Source: Staphylococcus hyicus (lineage in GTDB: Bacteria > Bacillota > Bacilli > Staphylococcales > Staphylococcaceae). From it: a stretch of 64,000 nucleotides of DNA. The position numbers were made by a program, and so were the translations under genes. Shown piece after piece: positions 12,044-22,217 of the stretch. The notes beneath the pieces were generated by a model, which saw only the letters and a list, made by a program, of their open reading frames with translations, searched no databases and was not told the origin of the DNA. How positions within the stretch are numbered: the stretch's first letter is position 1; every line of letters starts with the position of its first letter. The stretch spans positions 1,364,001 to 1,428,000 of the forward strand of contig NZ_CP008747.1 of NCBI RefSeq assembly GCF_000816085.1. Direction: 5' to 3'.

Positions 12044-13384
12044 ATGCCTAAGCACCCATTTGGTCATTTCAATTTTGACCCAAGTTTAATTGCAGCTATA
12101 GACGAATTAAACTTTAAACAACCGACAGACGTTCAACAACGTGTCATTCCTAGATTATTAAAACGTGTCAACTTAATCGGGCAATCACAAACTGGAACAG
12201 GTAAGTCTCATTCATTTTTATTACCGATCTTCCAATTATTAGATGCTGAGATACATGAACCACAAGCAGTAATTTTAGCACCAACAAGAGAGTTAGCTAC
12301 TCAGCTTTATCATGCTGCGCTACAGCTAGCAGAACATAAAAAGGGGATTAAAGTAAGCCTATTTATCGGGGGAACCGATTTTGAAAAGGATAAACAAAAA
12401 ACAACACAACAACCACAACTTGTTATAGGAACCCCAACACGCATAAATGATTTAGCTAAAGCAAATGCTTTACATGTGCACTTGGCACAACAATTAATTA
12501 TAGATGAAGCAGATTTAATGATTGATTTAGGATTAATTCAAGAAGTGGATCACATTGCTTCTCGTTTAGACAAAGAGGCTAAAATGGCTGTATTCAGCGC
12601 AACAATACCAAAATCATTACATCCATTCTTAAATAAGTATCTTCAAAATCCAGAATTTGTTGAAGTTAAAACTGAACACAAAAACAAAAAAAATATTACA
12701 TTTTACTTAATTCCTACTCGTGGTACTGAAAAATTAGATAAAACAGTTGAATTAATAGATACGATTAATCCATATTTAGGCATCATTTTCTGTAATAGTC
12801 GAGATAATGCAAATGATTTGGCAGAGAAATTGAATCAAAAAGGGATTCAAGTTGGCATGATTCATGGTGGATTATCTCCGCGTGAACGTAAACAACAAAT
12901 GAAACGTATCCGTAATTTAGACTTTCAATATGTGATTGCAAGTGATCTCGCTTCACGTGGAATTGATATTGAAGGTGTCAGTCACGTTATTAATTATGAT
13001 GTGCCATTAGATATAGATTTCTTTACACATCGTGTAGGTCGTACAGGTAGAGGGAATTATAAAGGCATTGCGATTACACTTTATAAACCAGATGAAGAGT
13101 ACCTCATCCAACAAATCGAACAAAAAGGTTATCATTTTGAAAATGTAGATATTAAGGATGGTGAGTTGCGCCCAATAAAAGCACACAATACACGTCGCTT
13201 AAGACAAAAACAAGATGACCATATTACTCAACAAGTGAAAAACAAAGTAAAACGTAATAATAAGAAAAAAGTTAAGCCAGGTTATAAAAAGAAATTTAAA
13301 CAAGAAGTTGAAAATTTAAAACGCCAAGAAAAAAGACAACATAGTAGACGTAAAAAACGTCTTGATCGTAAAAATAAAAAATAA
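12044..13384 (+). CDS. cshB: DEAD-box RNA helicase CshB
   Basis: 446 residues. Helicase motifs run in order: Q-motif region [13 protein letters not shown], Walker A SQTGTGKS (about residues 48-55), PTRELA, the DEAD box in [13 protein letters not shown], then domain 2 with SRGIDIEG and HRVGRTGRG. The last 70 residues are very rich in Lys and Arg, a typical non-specific RNA-binding tail. CshB-type helicases unwind structured RNA in ribosome assembly and cold adaptation. The Ia segment and domain 2 are complete. nfo starts 13 bases downstream, so the two are probably cotranscribed. Confidence 0.95.
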   Translation: MPKHPFGHFNFDPSLIAAIDELNFKQPTDVQQRVIPRLLKRVNLIGQSQTGTGKSHSFLLPIFQLLDAEIHEPQAVILAPTRELATQLYHAALQLAEHKKGIKVSLFIGGTDFEKDKQKTTQQPQLVIGTPTRINDLAKANALHVHLAQQLIIDEADLMIDLGLIQEVDHIASRLDKEAKMAVFSATIPKSLHPFLNKYLQNPEFVEVKTEHKNKKNITFYLIPTRGTEKLDKTVELIDTINPYLGIIFCNSRDNANDLAEKLNQKGIQVGMIHGGLSPRERKQQMKRIRNLDFQYVIASDLASRGIDIEGVSHVINYDVPLDIDFFTHRVGRTGRGNYKGIAITLYKPDEEYLIQQIEQKGYHFENVDIKDGELRPIKAHNTRRLRQKQDDHITQQVKNKVKRNNKKKVKPGYKKKFKQEVENLKRQEKRQHSRRKKRLDRKNKK

Positions 13385-13397
13385 AGGTAGGATACGA

Positions 13398-14291
13398 ATG
13401 TTAATTGGATCACACGTTTCTATGAGTGGTAAAAAAATGTTACTAGCTTCTGCTGAAGAAGCGCACAAATACGGCGCTTCTACATTCATGATTTATACGG
13501 GGGCACCACAAAACACACGCCGTAAAGCGATTGAAGAACTCAATATTGAAGCAGGACAAAAAGCGATGAAGGACTTCGGTCTTTCGAACATTGTTGTTCA
13601 TGCGCCCTACATCATTAACATCGCAAATACAAGTAAACCCGAAGTTTTTGAATTAGGGGTGAATTTTTTACAAAACGAAATAGAACGTACCGAAGCAATT
13701 GGTGCTAAAGATATTGTTTTACATCCAGGTAGTCATGTTGGTGCTGGCGCAGAGGTTGGGATAAAGCGTATTATTGAAGGTTTAAATGAAGTGTTAAACA
13801 ATAAAAATGATGTTCGTATTGCACTTGAAACGATGGCAGGAAAAGGTTCAGAGGTCGGACGATCATTTGAAGAAATAGCACAAATTATTGACGGAGTCAC
13901 ACATAATGAGCGTTTATCGGTGTGTCTTGACACGTGTCATATCCACGATGCAGGCTACGATGTGGTTAATGATTTCGACGGTGTACTTAATGAATTTGAT
14001 AAAATTATTGGTGTAGACCGCATCAAAGTTGTTCATGTAAATGATAGTAAAAACCCTAGAGCGGCACATAAAGATAGACATGAAAATATTGGTTTTGGTC
14101 ATATTGGTTTTGATGCACTTAATTACGTGGTCCATCATAAACAATTTGAAAATGTACCAAAAATATTAGAAACACCTTATGTGGGTGAGGATAAGAAAAA
14201 TAAAAAACCACCATATAAATTTGAAATTGAGGCTTTAAAACAAAGTAAATTTGACCCAGAAATGAAAAATATCATTATGGCTCAAACTTAG
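13398..14291 (+). CDS. nfo: Deoxyribonuclease IV (AP endonuclease Nfo)
   Basis: 297 residues from ATG 13398 ([10 protein letters not shown]). The longer reading frame begins inside cshB and has no homology upstream of this Met. The TIM-barrel endonuclease IV motifs that bind three zinc ions are visible: [48 protein letters not shown] and the His-rich segment [13 protein letters not shown]. It incises 5' to abasic sites in base-excision repair. A GGTAGGA motif precedes the start. It follows cshB directly. Confidence 0.96.
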   Translation: MLIGSHVSMSGKKMLLASAEEAHKYGASTFMIYTGAPQNTRRKAIEELNIEAGQKAMKDFGLSNIVVHAPYIINIANTSKPEVFELGVNFLQNEIERTEAIGAKDIVLHPGSHVGAGAEVGIKRIIEGLNEVLNNKNDVRIALETMAGKGSEVGRSFEEIAQIIDGVTHNERLSVCLDTCHIHDAGYDVVNDFDGVLNEFDKIIGVDRIKVVHVNDSKNPRAAHKDRHENIGFGHIGFDALNYVVHHKQFENVPKILETPYVGEDKKNKKPPYKFEIEALKQSKFDPEMKNIIMAQT

Positions 14292-14390
14292 GCATTTAGT
14301 TGTTAATAGTCATATTCGATTTAAACCATTAGTACATGGTTACATTTTATTATCTTAATAAAACATTTTCTTAAGTACACTTTAATAAAA

Positions 14391-14420
14391 GGCTCTCAAG
14401 ATGGCTTCATTTTGAGAGTC
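14391..14420 (+). terminator. Weak terminator-like hairpin after nfo
   Basis: GGCTCTCAA pairs with TTGAGAGTC (9 bp, one G-T pair) with only a poor T tract after it. The rest of 14292-14464 shows no gene. Confidence 0.45.
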
Positions 14421-14464
14421 ACATTTATGTTATCGTAAAATCGATATTTAACCCTCAAATCATT

Positions 14465-14509
14465 TTCGTAAACATTACTATTTACATCACTTTCATAAAA
14501 CGGTATTAT
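14465..14509 (+). promoter_or_regulatory. Zur operator overlapping the zurA promoter
   Basis: TTCGTAAACATTACTATTT (14465-14483) matches most positions of the Firmicute Zur box (ATCGTAATNATTACGATTT as I recall it). It overlaps the -35 TTTACA (14481-14486), which is 17 bases from the -10 TATTAT (14504-14509). GAGGTGAGAG and the zurA ATG follow. This places zinc-dependent repression by Zur directly on the zurA-zurM-zur promoter. Confidence 0.75.
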
Positions 14510-14528
14510 ATTTAGTTGAGGTGAGAGA

Positions 14529-15299
14529 ATGGATCAACCTGTATTTGAACTTAAAAATATAGATTTTTATTTTGATAATAAAAAAGTATTAGAAAATATA
14601 AATATTAAAATAAATAAAGGCGAATTTTTGGCTATTGTAGGCCCGAACGGTGCAGGTAAATCAACTTTGTTAAAATTAATATTAGGTTTACTCCCTATAC
14701 AGCATGGAGGAATTTTTGTTGACGGGGCATCTTATCAAAAAAAATTAACTACAGACAAAATAAGTTATGTTTCTCAAAAAGCTTCCTCAGTCACTGCTGG
14801 ATTTCCAGCTACGGTTAAGGAAGTTATTTTAAGTGGATTAACGCGAAAGAAAAGATTATTTAAATGGTTTAATAAAGATGACCTTCAAAAAGTGGATGAA
14901 GTACTTAAGCGTTTAAATATAACCACTTTAAAAGAAAAAAATATATCAGAACTTTCCGGCGGACAACAACAACGTGTTCTCATCGCACGTGCATTAGTGT
15001 CAAATCCATCTGTTCTTATTTTAGATGAACCTACGAATGGTATTGATGCCAAACATGTTGGTGAATTTTATGAAACATTAGACCATCTAAAAAAAGAAGG
15101 GGTCACGATTATATTGGTGACACATGATATTGGCGTAGTTGCAGATACAGCAACTAAGGTAGCATGTTTAAATAAGCACTTACACTTTCATGGAACTACA
15201 AATGAATTTAAATCATTAGATGAGGTAGAAATATCTAAAATCTATGGTCACCCAATAAAATTTGTTGATCATCAACATGATAGGGCGTGTTGTAAATGA
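14529..15299 (+). CDS. zurA: Zinc ABC transporter ATP-binding protein
   Basis: 256 residues, one ABC domain. Walker A is GPNGAGKST (about residues 38-46), the signature LSGGQQQRV and Walker B VLILDEPTNG lie in the second half, and the switch His is in LVTHD. The C-terminus ends in a His/Cys-rich stretch, HQHDRACCK, plausible for metal contact. It energises uptake of zinc (or manganese) through the next gene's permease. A solute-binding lipoprotein is not encoded here and must be elsewhere. It overlaps the permease gene by 4 bases and has a Zur box in its promoter. Confidence 0.93.
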   Translation: MDQPVFELKNIDFYFDNKKVLENINIKINKGEFLAIVGPNGAGKSTLLKLILGLLPIQHGGIFVDGASYQKKLTTDKISYVSQKASSVTAGFPATVKEVILSGLTRKKRLFKWFNKDDLQKVDEVLKRLNITTLKEKNISELSGGQQQRVLIARALVSNPSVLILDEPTNGIDAKHVGEFYETLDHLKKEGVTIILVTHDIGVVADTATKVACLNKHLHFHGTTNEFKSLDEVEISKIYGHPIKFVDHQHDRACCK

Positions 15300-16183
15300 T
15301 TGAAGCAATATTAAATTTTGACTTTATACGATATAGCTTTATTAGCGGTATTTTAATTGGACTCATTGCACCTTTAATTGGTACATTTATCGTTGTTAGG
15401 CGCTTATCTCTAATTGCGGATGCCTTAAGTCATGTAACATTGAGCGGCATTTCATTTGGAATGTTTATAATTAGCGCTTCGACTACATTTGCATTTGTGA
15501 ATCCTATTTGGACTGGGATATTATTTTCAATTATTGGTGCATTGTTAATTGAAAAACTTAGAACCTCTTTTGCCAATTATCAAGAAATAGCAATTCCAAT
15601 TTTAATGAGTTCTGGAATCGGTTTAAGTGCAATATTTATTTCTTTAGCTGATGGTTTTAATCAAGAGTTAGTTGGATTGTTGTTTGGATCTATAAGTGCT
15701 GTGGCATATAGTGATTTAATCACTATATTAATAATTGCGATACTTGTAATTGCATTTATTTTATTGTTTTATAAAGAGTTATTTATTTTGTCATTTGATA
15801 CAGAATATAGTAAGGTGATTGGGATTCCAAAATGGATTTCATTTCTTTTCATTGTCATTGTCGCGCTAGTTATTTCAGCTTCAATGCGCGTCATTGGTAT
15901 ATTACTTGTCAGTGCCTTAATCACTTTGCCTGTGGCCATTGCAATGCGATGGACGAAAGGGTTTAAGCAATTTATAGGTCTCAGTATTTTAATTGGGGAA
16001 TTTTCTGTTATAACTGGTTTAGTTACTGCATTTTATTTAGATATTTCTCCTGGTGGCGTGATTGTAGTGATATTAATCATGTTACTTGGTTTAACATTTG
16101 TTGCACAAAAGTTTACAAAAGGGAAGGGTAAAGGAGTGATTCTGAATGAAAACGCAAGAAGCAATAAGAATTCTGAAGGATAA
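15296..16183 (+). CDS. zurM: Zinc ABC transporter permease (ZnuB/MntB type)
   Basis: 295 residues with about eight or nine hydrophobic membrane segments. [17 protein letters not shown] near residue 35 is the coupling-helix region of ABC-3 family metal permeases. The gene overlaps the ATPase gene by 4 bases and zur by 38 bases. With zurA it forms the membrane channel of a high-affinity zinc uptake system. Metal choice is inferred from the Zur-family regulator in the same operon and the operator upstream. The name zurM follows S. aureus/Listeria usage. Confidence 0.92.
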   Translation: MIEAILNFDFIRYSFISGILIGLIAPLIGTFIVVRRLSLIADALSHVTLSGISFGMFIISASTTFAFVNPIWTGILFSIIGALLIEKLRTSFANYQEIAIPILMSSGIGLSAIFISLADGFNQELVGLLFGSISAVAYSDLITILIIAILVIAFILLFYKELFILSFDTEYSKVIGIPKWISFLFIVIVALVISASMRVIGILLVSALITLPVAIAMRWTKGFKQFIGLSILIGEFSVITGLVTAFYLDISPGGVIVVILIMLLGLTFVAQKFTKGKGKGVILNENARSNKNSEG

Positions 16184-16556
16184 CGGGCACAAATACACAG
16201 ATAAGCGCAAAGATATTATCAATATTTTCATTCAAGAAGATAAGTATATTAATGCAAAATATATTCAACAACTTATGAATAAAGACTATCCAGGGATATC
16301 TTTCGATACAATTTATCGAAATTTACACCTTTTTAAAACACTAGGTATTATTGAAAGTACAGAATTAGATGGTGAAATGAAGTTTCGTATTGCGTGTACG
16401 TCCCACCACCATCATCATTTTATTTGTACTTCTTGTGGAGATACTAAAGTGATAGACTATTGCCCAATGACCGAAATAAAAAAAGCTTTGCCTGAAGTTG
16501 ATATTGAAAAGCATAAACTTGAAGTTTATGGCGTTTGTGAAAATTGTAAATCATAA
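16146..16556 (+). CDS. zur: Zinc uptake regulator Zur (Fur family)
   Basis: 136 residues. An N-terminal winged helix contains [13 protein letters not shown] and [12 protein letters not shown], the DNA-reading helix of the Fur family. The dimerisation domain has the sensory His-rich segment [16 protein letters not shown] and a C-terminal CENC, giving two CxxC pairs for a structural zinc. Zur with zinc represses zinc uptake genes. It starts inside zurM (38-base overlap), as in S. aureus, and so autoregulates with its target transporter through the Zur box at 14465. Confidence 0.93.
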   Translation: MKTQEAIRILKDNGHKYTDKRKDIINIFIQEDKYINAKYIQQLMNKDYPGISFDTIYRNLHLFKTLGIIESTELDGEMKFRIACTSHHHHHFICTSCGDTKVIDYCPMTEIKKALPEVDIEKHKLEVYGVCENCKS

Positions 16557-16588
16557 AAAATGCTACCGATAAGCCGGTAGCATTTTTT
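16555..16588. terminator. Bidirectional terminator between zur and ispG
   Basis: AAAAAATGCTACCG pairs perfectly with CGGTAGCATTTTTT around a 6-base loop. It overlaps the end of zur and touches the stop of the convergent ispG. Confidence 0.93.
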
Positions 16589-17693
16589 ATGATTTTGCTG
16601 CTTCTTCTTTTTTATTTTTTTCCCATTCTGTTGCTAATTTATCGATTTCCATTTTAAGTTCATCTACCATTGATTCTTCAGGTACTTTTCGGACTGTTTT
16701 ACCTTTCATAAACAAGAGTCCTTCACCACGTGCACCTGCAATACCAATATCTGCCTCACGCGCTTCACCTGGTCCGTTCACTGCACAACCAAGAACGGCA
16801 ACCTTCAAAGGAACTTGTAATTTTTCAATATAGTCTTCTACTTCATTTGCAATTGAAATTAAATCTATTTCAATTCGGCCACATGTTGGGCATGCGATTA
16901 ATGTCGCAGCATTACTTGCTAAACCAAAAGCCTTTAAAAGTGATTTTGCAACTTTAACTTCTTCAACAGGGTCCGCAGATAAAGAGATACGACATGTATT
17001 TCCGATTCCTAAGGCTAAAATCGCACCAAGTCCAGCGGATGATTTAACCGTACCATTGAATAAAGTACCACTTTCGGTAATACCTAAATGTAAAGGGTAG
17101 TCAAATGCTTTCGCGGCTTTCGTATATGCTTCAATAGCTAAATTAACATCACTTGCTTTCATTGAAACGATAATGTCATGAAAGTCTAAATCCTCTAGAA
17201 TTTTAATATGATGTAATGCACTTTCAACCATGCCATCAGCTGTCGGGTAACCATATTTTTTTAATATGTGTTTTTCAAGTGAACCCGCATTAACTCCAAT
17301 ACGAATTGGAATGCCTTTAGCTTTACAAGCTTCTACAACAGCCTCAACTTTTTCACGACGACCTATATTTCCTGGATTAATACGTATTTTATCTGCACCA
17401 TTTTCAATGGCAATCAATGCTAGTTTATAGTTAAAATGTATGTCAACAACTAAAGGAATATTAATTTGTGCTTTAATATCTTTAATTGCGTGTGCATCTT
17501 CTTCATTCGGACAAGCAACACGTACAATTTGGCATCCAGCTTCTTCTAAGCGTTTAATTTCAGCTACTGTTGCCTCAACGTCATATGTTTTAGTTGTGGT
17601 CATACTTTGAATAACAACTTCATCAGATCCACCAATTGTCAAATTACCCACTTTTACAGGTCGTGTATTTTTACGATGTGTAATTTCAGACAT
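16587..17693 (-). CDS. ispG: (E)-4-hydroxy-3-methylbut-2-enyl-diphosphate synthase (IspG)
   Basis: 368 residues, the bacterial two-domain form. The TIM-barrel half holds [11 protein letters not shown] and [10 protein letters not shown]. The iron-sulfur domain has Cys268 and Cys271 (CPTCGR), Cys303 (CAVNGPGE) and Glu310 as the fourth ligand. The enzyme converts MEcPP to HMBPP, the substrate of IspH, using flavodoxin or ferredoxin. S. aureus has no ispG; here it lies between zur and sodA, the Bacillus position. It is monocistronic on the minus strand. The ATG lies 7 bases after AAAGGAG. Confidence 0.97.
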   Translation of the reverse strand: MSEITHRKNTRPVKVGNLTIGGSDEVVIQSMTTTKTYDVEATVAEIKRLEEAGCQIVRVACPNEEDAHAIKDIKAQINIPLVVDIHFNYKLALIAIENGADKIRINPGNIGRREKVEAVVEACKAKGIPIRIGVNAGSLEKHILKKYGYPTADGMVESALHHIKILEDLDFHDIIVSMKASDVNLAIEAYTKAAKAFDYPLHLGITESGTLFNGTVKSSAGLGAILALGIGNTCRISLSADPVEEVKVAKSLLKAFGLASNAATLIACPTCGRIEIDLISIANEVEDYIEKLQVPLKVAVLGCAVNGPGEAREADIGIAGARGEGLLFMKGKTVRKVPEESMVDELKMEIDKLATEWEKNKKEEAAKS

Positions 17694-18085
17694 GAATAGA
17701 AACTCCTTTAGACTCTAAATTTAATTGAAAACGCACGTAACATCATGTTTTTCAATGCTAAACCTATTATACAATACCATCTCGTACATATTCAAAACAA
17801 TCACACCAATTTCGGTTACAATCACATAAAAACACGCTTAAGTCTAATTAAGTAACAAATATCACATAGCGAAAACGTTAAATGTTTAATAATATTACAA
17901 ACGTCAATATATTAGGTAAAGGCAAGTCTCTTATTCTTGCCGGATTCTATATTGATAAATAATTATTATGTTATTGTATTATTAATTCGAATTGATTAAT
18001 AACATACTTACAAGCAAATTCATTGTTGTTACTAGCATTTAGTTGCTACAATATAAACGAACATAATTTAGGAGGATGATTATTT
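17694..18085 (+). promoter_or_regulatory. Divergent ispG-sodA intergenic region with sodA promoter
   Basis: 392 bases without a gene. For sodA, TTGTTG (18023-18028), an 18-base spacer and TACAAT (18047-18052) form a plausible SigA promoter, followed by TTAGGAGGATG. A short inverted repeat GGCAAG...CTTGCC (17921-17941) lies about 100 bases upstream. Its role is unknown: it lacks a T tract. No obvious PerR or Fur box was seen. Confidence 0.6.
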
Positions 18086-18685
18086 ATGGCTTTTGAATTA
18101 CCAAAATTACCTTATGGTTATGACGCATTAGAACCACATATTGACAAAGAAACTATGGAAATCCACCATAGCAAACATCATAACACTTATGTAACAAAAT
18201 TAAACGACGCTGTAAAAGGTACAGAGTTAGAAGATAAATCTATTGAAGAGCTTATCGCGAATGTTGACCAATTACCTGAGGATAAAAAGACTGCGGTTCG
18301 TAACAATGGTGGCGGTCACTTTAACCATTCTTTATTCTGGCAATTTTTATCCCCAGAATCTGAAGAAAAAGGTGAAGTTGTTGACAAAATTAAAGAACAA
18401 TGGGGTTCTTTAGACGCATTTAAAAAAGAATTCTCAGATAAAGCAGCAGCACGATTTGGATCTGGCTGGGCTTGGCTTGTAGTAAATAATGGTCAATTAG
18501 AAATTGTTACAACAGCAAACCAAGATAGCCCATTATCAGAAGGTAAGACACCAATACTCGCTCTAGATGTTTGGGAACATGCATATTACCTGAAATATCA
18601 AAATAAACGTCCAGATTATATCAGTACTTTCTGGAATGTAGTTAACTGGGAAAAAGTTGACGAATTTTACGCTGCAGCTAAATAA
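18086..18685 (+). CDS. sodA: Superoxide dismutase [Mn/Fe]
   Basis: 199 residues. All four metal ligands are present: His27, His81 ([11 protein letters not shown]), Asp161 and His165 ([13 protein letters not shown]). It converts superoxide to peroxide in the cytosol. Staphylococci encode one or two close paralogues (SodA, SodM) of manganese or cambialistic type. The location next to pbp3 matches S. aureus sodA. Metal choice cannot be settled from sequence by eye. The ATG lies 8 bases after AGGAGGA. It is transcribed alone and followed by a strong terminator. Confidence 0.96.
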   Translation: MAFELPKLPYGYDALEPHIDKETMEIHHSKHHNTYVTKLNDAVKGTELEDKSIEELIANVDQLPEDKKTAVRNNGGGHFNHSLFWQFLSPESEEKGEVVDKIKEQWGSLDAFKKEFSDKAAARFGSGWAWLVVNNGQLEIVTTANQDSPLSEGKTPILALDVWEHAYYLKYQNKRPDYISTFWNVVNWEKVDEFYAAAK

Positions 18686-18729
18686 ACTACGATTTGATTA
18701 AAGAAATACTTCATTAAAAGATGGTCTAC

Positions 18730-18762
18730 GGTCGAGATGTTATCACGTCTCGACCTTTTTTT
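18730..18762 (+). terminator. Terminator of sodA
   Basis: GGTCGAGA pairs with TCTCGACC and is followed by seven T. Confidence 0.9.
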
Positions 18763-18935
18763 ATTCAATGAATGTGTTTAACAGTTATTTAGATTGTAAC
18801 TTATACTAAATTCTATGGATGTAATCATTCACTGCTTAATCTTACAATTTCATACTTCAATCTCTCATAAAACATTAGCAAAATTCATCATTTTCATATA
18901 TCATTTTTAGTAGTATGACGGAATAGAGGTAGGTT

Positions 18936-20975
18936 GTGTTGTTAAAACGATTAAAAGAAAAAACAAATGATGAAAAAATGCGCCAAACAATGGATCATCG
19001 TATCAATTTTATATTTATTGTAATCATTTTAGCATTTGTCTTAATAGTATTAAGGTTAGGTTATTTACAAATTGCCCAAGGTGCACACTTTAATCAAATG
19101 ATTCGTGAAAGTGAGAATGTGACAGTGAATGAATCTGCTCCACGCGGTCGAATTTTAGATCGAAATGGCAATGTCATTGTAGATAATGCTTCGAAAAAAG
19201 CCATTACATATACCCGCGGTAAAAACACGAGTCAGAAAGAAATTTTAACCACTGCGAAAAAACTTTCAAAGATCATTACAATGAAAACAGATCGCATTAC
19301 AGAACGTGATAAAAAAGATTATTGGATTATTAAATATCCTGAAAAAGTAAAATCACTTATGAAAAAAGAGCAAACGATGCTAGAAGGTGGGGATATTTCA
19401 CAGGAGGCCTATGATGAAACTTTAAGGCATAAACTTACGGATACAGATTTAAAGCAACTCTCTAAAGAAGATATGCAAGTTTTAGCCATTTATCGTGAAA
19501 TGTCACAAGGCACAACATTAAGTCCTCGAACAATAAAAAAAGATAATGTATCTGATGAGGAATATGCGGCAGTCTCTCAACAACTTTCCGATCTTCCTGG
19601 TATTAATACCACTATGGATTGGGATCGTAAATATCCATATGGAAGTACATTGAGAGGTATACTTGGACAAGTATCAACGTCTGAAGAGGGCTTACCTAAA
19701 GAATTAACTGATGACTATTTATCTAAAGGCTACTCCCGTAATGATCGTGTCGGTAAATCCTATATAGAGCGACAATATGAAAATGTGTTACGTGGCGAGA
19801 AAAAAGAGATTCAATATACAACAGATAAATCCGGTGAAGTTATTGATTCAAAAGTAATTAAAGACGGTGCACGTGGTGATGATTTAGTATTAACTATCGA
19901 CATTAATTTGCAGAAAAAAGCAGAATCTTATTTAGAAAAACAAATCTCTAAATTACGCTCAGAAGGCGCTAAAGATATGGATAGTGCAATGATGGTGATT
20001 CAAGATCCACGTAATGGAGATATTCTAGCTATGGTGGGGAAAAAAATCGATAAAAGTGGTGCGCTAACAGATTTTGATATCGGCACATTTACAACACAAT
20101 ATGCGGTTGGATCATCAGTAAAAGGCGCTACATTGCTAGCTGGTTATCAAAATAATGCTATTAAAGTAGGTCAAGAGATGATTGATGAACCGTTACATTT
20201 TCAAGATGGTGGGACTAAGCGCTCCTATTTTAACAAAAACAATCAAATTCGCATTTCAGATAGCGAAGCTTTAATGCATTCATCAAACGTATACATGTTT
20301 AAAACTGCCTTAAAAATGGCTGGATTAGAATATTCAAATAACATGGCGCTTCCAAATGATGTTACATTACCCGGTCAAAAATTAAGAAAAGGGCTTAATC
20401 AAGTTGGTTTAGGCGTTAAAACTGGAATAGATTTACCGAATGAGGTAACTGGGCAAATCGAGCCTTTAAAAGATAATCCAGGAAATTACTTAGACTTAGC
20501 AATAGGTCAATATGATACGTATTCACCTTTACAGCTATCACAGTATGTTTCAACAATCGCAAATAATGGTGTAAGGATTCAACCACATATCGCTAAAGAA
20601 ATACGACACGCAACTCCAGATGATGCATTAGGACCAATCAAAACAACAATACAAGGGCGCGTATTGAACCGAATCAATAACTCTCCCGAAGAAATTAAAC
20701 AAGTTCAAAATGGATTTGATATGGCATTTAACAAAGAGAAAGGTACAGGATATGCAAGCTTCAGCAAAACAAAAGTACGTACAGCAGGTAAAACAGGTAC
20801 AGCTGAGGTATTTCAAGATGGTGAACCACGAGTGAATTCTACTTATGTTGGTTATGCACCAGCTAATAACCCTAAATTATCATTTTCTATTGTTTATACA
20901 AATCAACCTGTACCAGAACCTTGGCTTAATGGTGGTGATTTAGGTCGTGATGTCATTAATTACTTCTTTGGTTAA
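18936..20975 (+). CDS. pbp3: Penicillin-binding protein 3 (class B transpeptidase)
   Basis: 679 residues from GTG 18936; a TTG one codon later is equally possible. A short cytoplasmic N-terminus and one membrane helix (about 24-47) are followed by the class B dimer domain (APRGRILDRNG) and the transpeptidase domain. The active site is complete: Ser393-x-x-Lys396 (SSVK), SSN at 449-451 and KTG at 619-621. It crosslinks peptidoglycan outside the membrane, probably at the septum with SEDS partners. The protein stops right after GRDVINYFFG; the S. aureus protein, as I recall it, has a further charged tail of about 15 residues. Confidence 0.95.
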   Translation: MLLKRLKEKTNDEKMRQTMDHRINFIFIVIILAFVLIVLRLGYLQIAQGAHFNQMIRESENVTVNESAPRGRILDRNGNVIVDNASKKAITYTRGKNTSQKEILTTAKKLSKIITMKTDRITERDKKDYWIIKYPEKVKSLMKKEQTMLEGGDISQEAYDETLRHKLTDTDLKQLSKEDMQVLAIYREMSQGTTLSPRTIKKDNVSDEEYAAVSQQLSDLPGINTTMDWDRKYPYGSTLRGILGQVSTSEEGLPKELTDDYLSKGYSRNDRVGKSYIERQYENVLRGEKKEIQYTTDKSGEVIDSKVIKDGARGDDLVLTIDINLQKKAESYLEKQISKLRSEGAKDMDSAMMVIQDPRNGDILAMVGKKIDKSGALTDFDIGTFTTQYAVGSSVKGATLLAGYQNNAIKVGQEMIDEPLHFQDGGTKRSYFNKNNQIRISDSEALMHSSNVYMFKTALKMAGLEYSNNMALPNDVTLPGQKLRKGLNQVGLGVKTGIDLPNEVTGQIEPLKDNPGNYLDLAIGQYDTYSPLQLSQYVSTIANNGVRIQPHIAKEIRHATPDDALGPIKTTIQGRVLNRINNSPEEIKQVQNGFDMAFNKEKGTGYASFSKTKVRTAGKTGTAEVFQDGEPRVNSTYVGYAPANNPKLSFSIVYTNQPVPEPWLNGGDLGRDVINYFFG

Positions 20976-21003
20976 TGATATATTAATTAAAATACCTTTT
21001 TTA

Positions 21004-21035
21004 AACACACATCAATAATCGGTGTGTGTTTTTTT
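21004..21035 (+). terminator. Terminator of pbp3
   Basis: AACACACAT pairs with GTGTGTGTT (one G-T) and runs into seven T. Confidence 0.85.
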
Positions 21036-21068
21036 ATGCATTTTGTAAATATACACAATTCCTTAATA

Positions 21069-21107
21069 TTAACACAAAATTTACATTCAATTTATTGGAG
21101 GTTAACA
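21069..21107 (+). promoter_or_regulatory. PhoP box array upstream of pstS
   Basis: TTAACA (21069), TTTACA (21080), TTTATT (21091) and TTAACA (21102) recur at exactly 11-base intervals on one face of the helix. This is the pattern of PhoP direct repeats (TT(A/T)ACA) described in Bacillus. They sit upstream of a plausible -10 near 21118-21130 and about 65-100 bases before the pstS ATG, so phosphate starvation should activate the operon. Confidence 0.72.
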
Positions 21108-21170
21108 ATTACTTAGTATGCTAAGAATGTAATTAAAAGTAGTGATTTCTATTACTAGGAGGATGTTTCA

Positions 21171-22136
21171 ATGAAGAAATGGCAAGTATTAGGTACTACA
21201 GTCGTAGGTGCATCATTATTACTAGGAGCCTGCGGAGGCGCTGGACAACAAGGTAGCGATAGTGGGAATAAAGGAGAAAATTCAAATGTTGAGGGCACTG
21301 TAAAAGGGAATGGCTCATCAACAGTTGCACCAATTATCGAAAAATTAAACGAAGAGTTCTCAAAAAAATATGATAAAGCGACAGTTGAAAACGTTACTTC
21401 AGGTACAGGGGATGGATTCAAGCAATTTATTGCAGGAAAAACAGATTTTTCAAATGCCTCTAGACCTATAAAAGATGAAGAAAAACAACAATTAAAAGAT
21501 AAGAAAATTGACTATACAGAATTCGAAATTGCTAAAGACGGATTAACAATTGCTGTAAATAAAGATAATGACTTTGTTAAAGAACTTTCTTTAGATGATT
21601 TAAAGAAAATTTACTCTGGACAAGCAAAAAACTGGTCTGATGTAAATCCTAAATATCCAAAAAAACCGATTAAAGCTTTTTCACCAGACCAATCACATGG
21701 TACGTATGATTTCTTTAGTGAAGAAGTAATGAATAAACAAGACATCAAAGCTGAGAAAAACCAAAATACCGATGTAATCGTTAAATCGGTTCAAGACAAT
21801 AAAGAGGGTATTGGGTTCTTCGCATATAACTTCTATAAAGAAAATCAAGATAATCTAAAAGCCGTTAAGATTAAAGGCAAAGATGGTAAAGCAATTGAGC
21901 CAGATGCTAAAACAATTCAAGATGGTTCATACGCTTTAAGTCGTCCATTATTCATCTATGCTAATAACAAAAAACTTAAAGATAATAAAGCATTTGCAGA
22001 ATTCATCAAATTCACTTTAGATAACAAAGGTAAAGCTGCCGAAGCTAAGGGCGTTGATTATGTAGCATTACCTGAAAAAGACTATAAAGATCAACTTTCT
22101 AAATTAGAAAAAATTACAGGTAAAAGTGAAAAATAA
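21171..22136 (+). CDS. pstS: Phosphate-binding lipoprotein PstS
   Basis: 321 residues. A lipoprotein signal ends at LLLGAC with Cys21 as the lipidated residue, then a Gly/Ser-rich linker. The periplasmic-binding fold contains [11 protein letters not shown] (about 44-54), [10 protein letters not shown] and a later SHGTYDFF motif that contacts phosphate. It captures phosphate on the outer face of the membrane and delivers it to PstC/PstA. The ATG follows AGGAGGATG at good distance. A terminator separates it from pstC, so binding protein can be made in excess over the permease. Confidence 0.96.
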   Translation: MKKWQVLGTTVVGASLLLGACGGAGQQGSDSGNKGENSNVEGTVKGNGSSTVAPIIEKLNEEFSKKYDKATVENVTSGTGDGFKQFIAGKTDFSNASRPIKDEEKQQLKDKKIDYTEFEIAKDGLTIAVNKDNDFVKELSLDDLKKIYSGQAKNWSDVNPKYPKKPIKAFSPDQSHGTYDFFSEEVMNKQDIKAEKNQNTDVIVKSVQDNKEGIGFFAYNFYKENQDNLKAVKIKGKDGKAIEPDAKTIQDGSYALSRPLFIYANNKKLKDNKAFAEFIKFTLDNKGKAAEAKGVDYVALPEKDYKDQLSKLEKITGKSEK

Positions 22137-22166
22137 TGAACGTGCATATAAGCATTAAAGGGAATG

Positions 22167-22197
22167 AAAGGGACTTGATTTTCTAAGTCCCTTTTTT
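22167..22197 (+). terminator. Intra-operon terminator between pstS and pstC
   Basis: A perfect 10-bp stem, AAAGGGACTT with AAGTCCCTTT, loop of 8, then TTTTTT. It lies inside the pst operon and probably acts as a partial terminator or 3' end stabiliser for pstS mRNA. Confidence 0.88.
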
Positions 22198-22217
22198 AAG
22201 TAAAGGAGCATACATGT

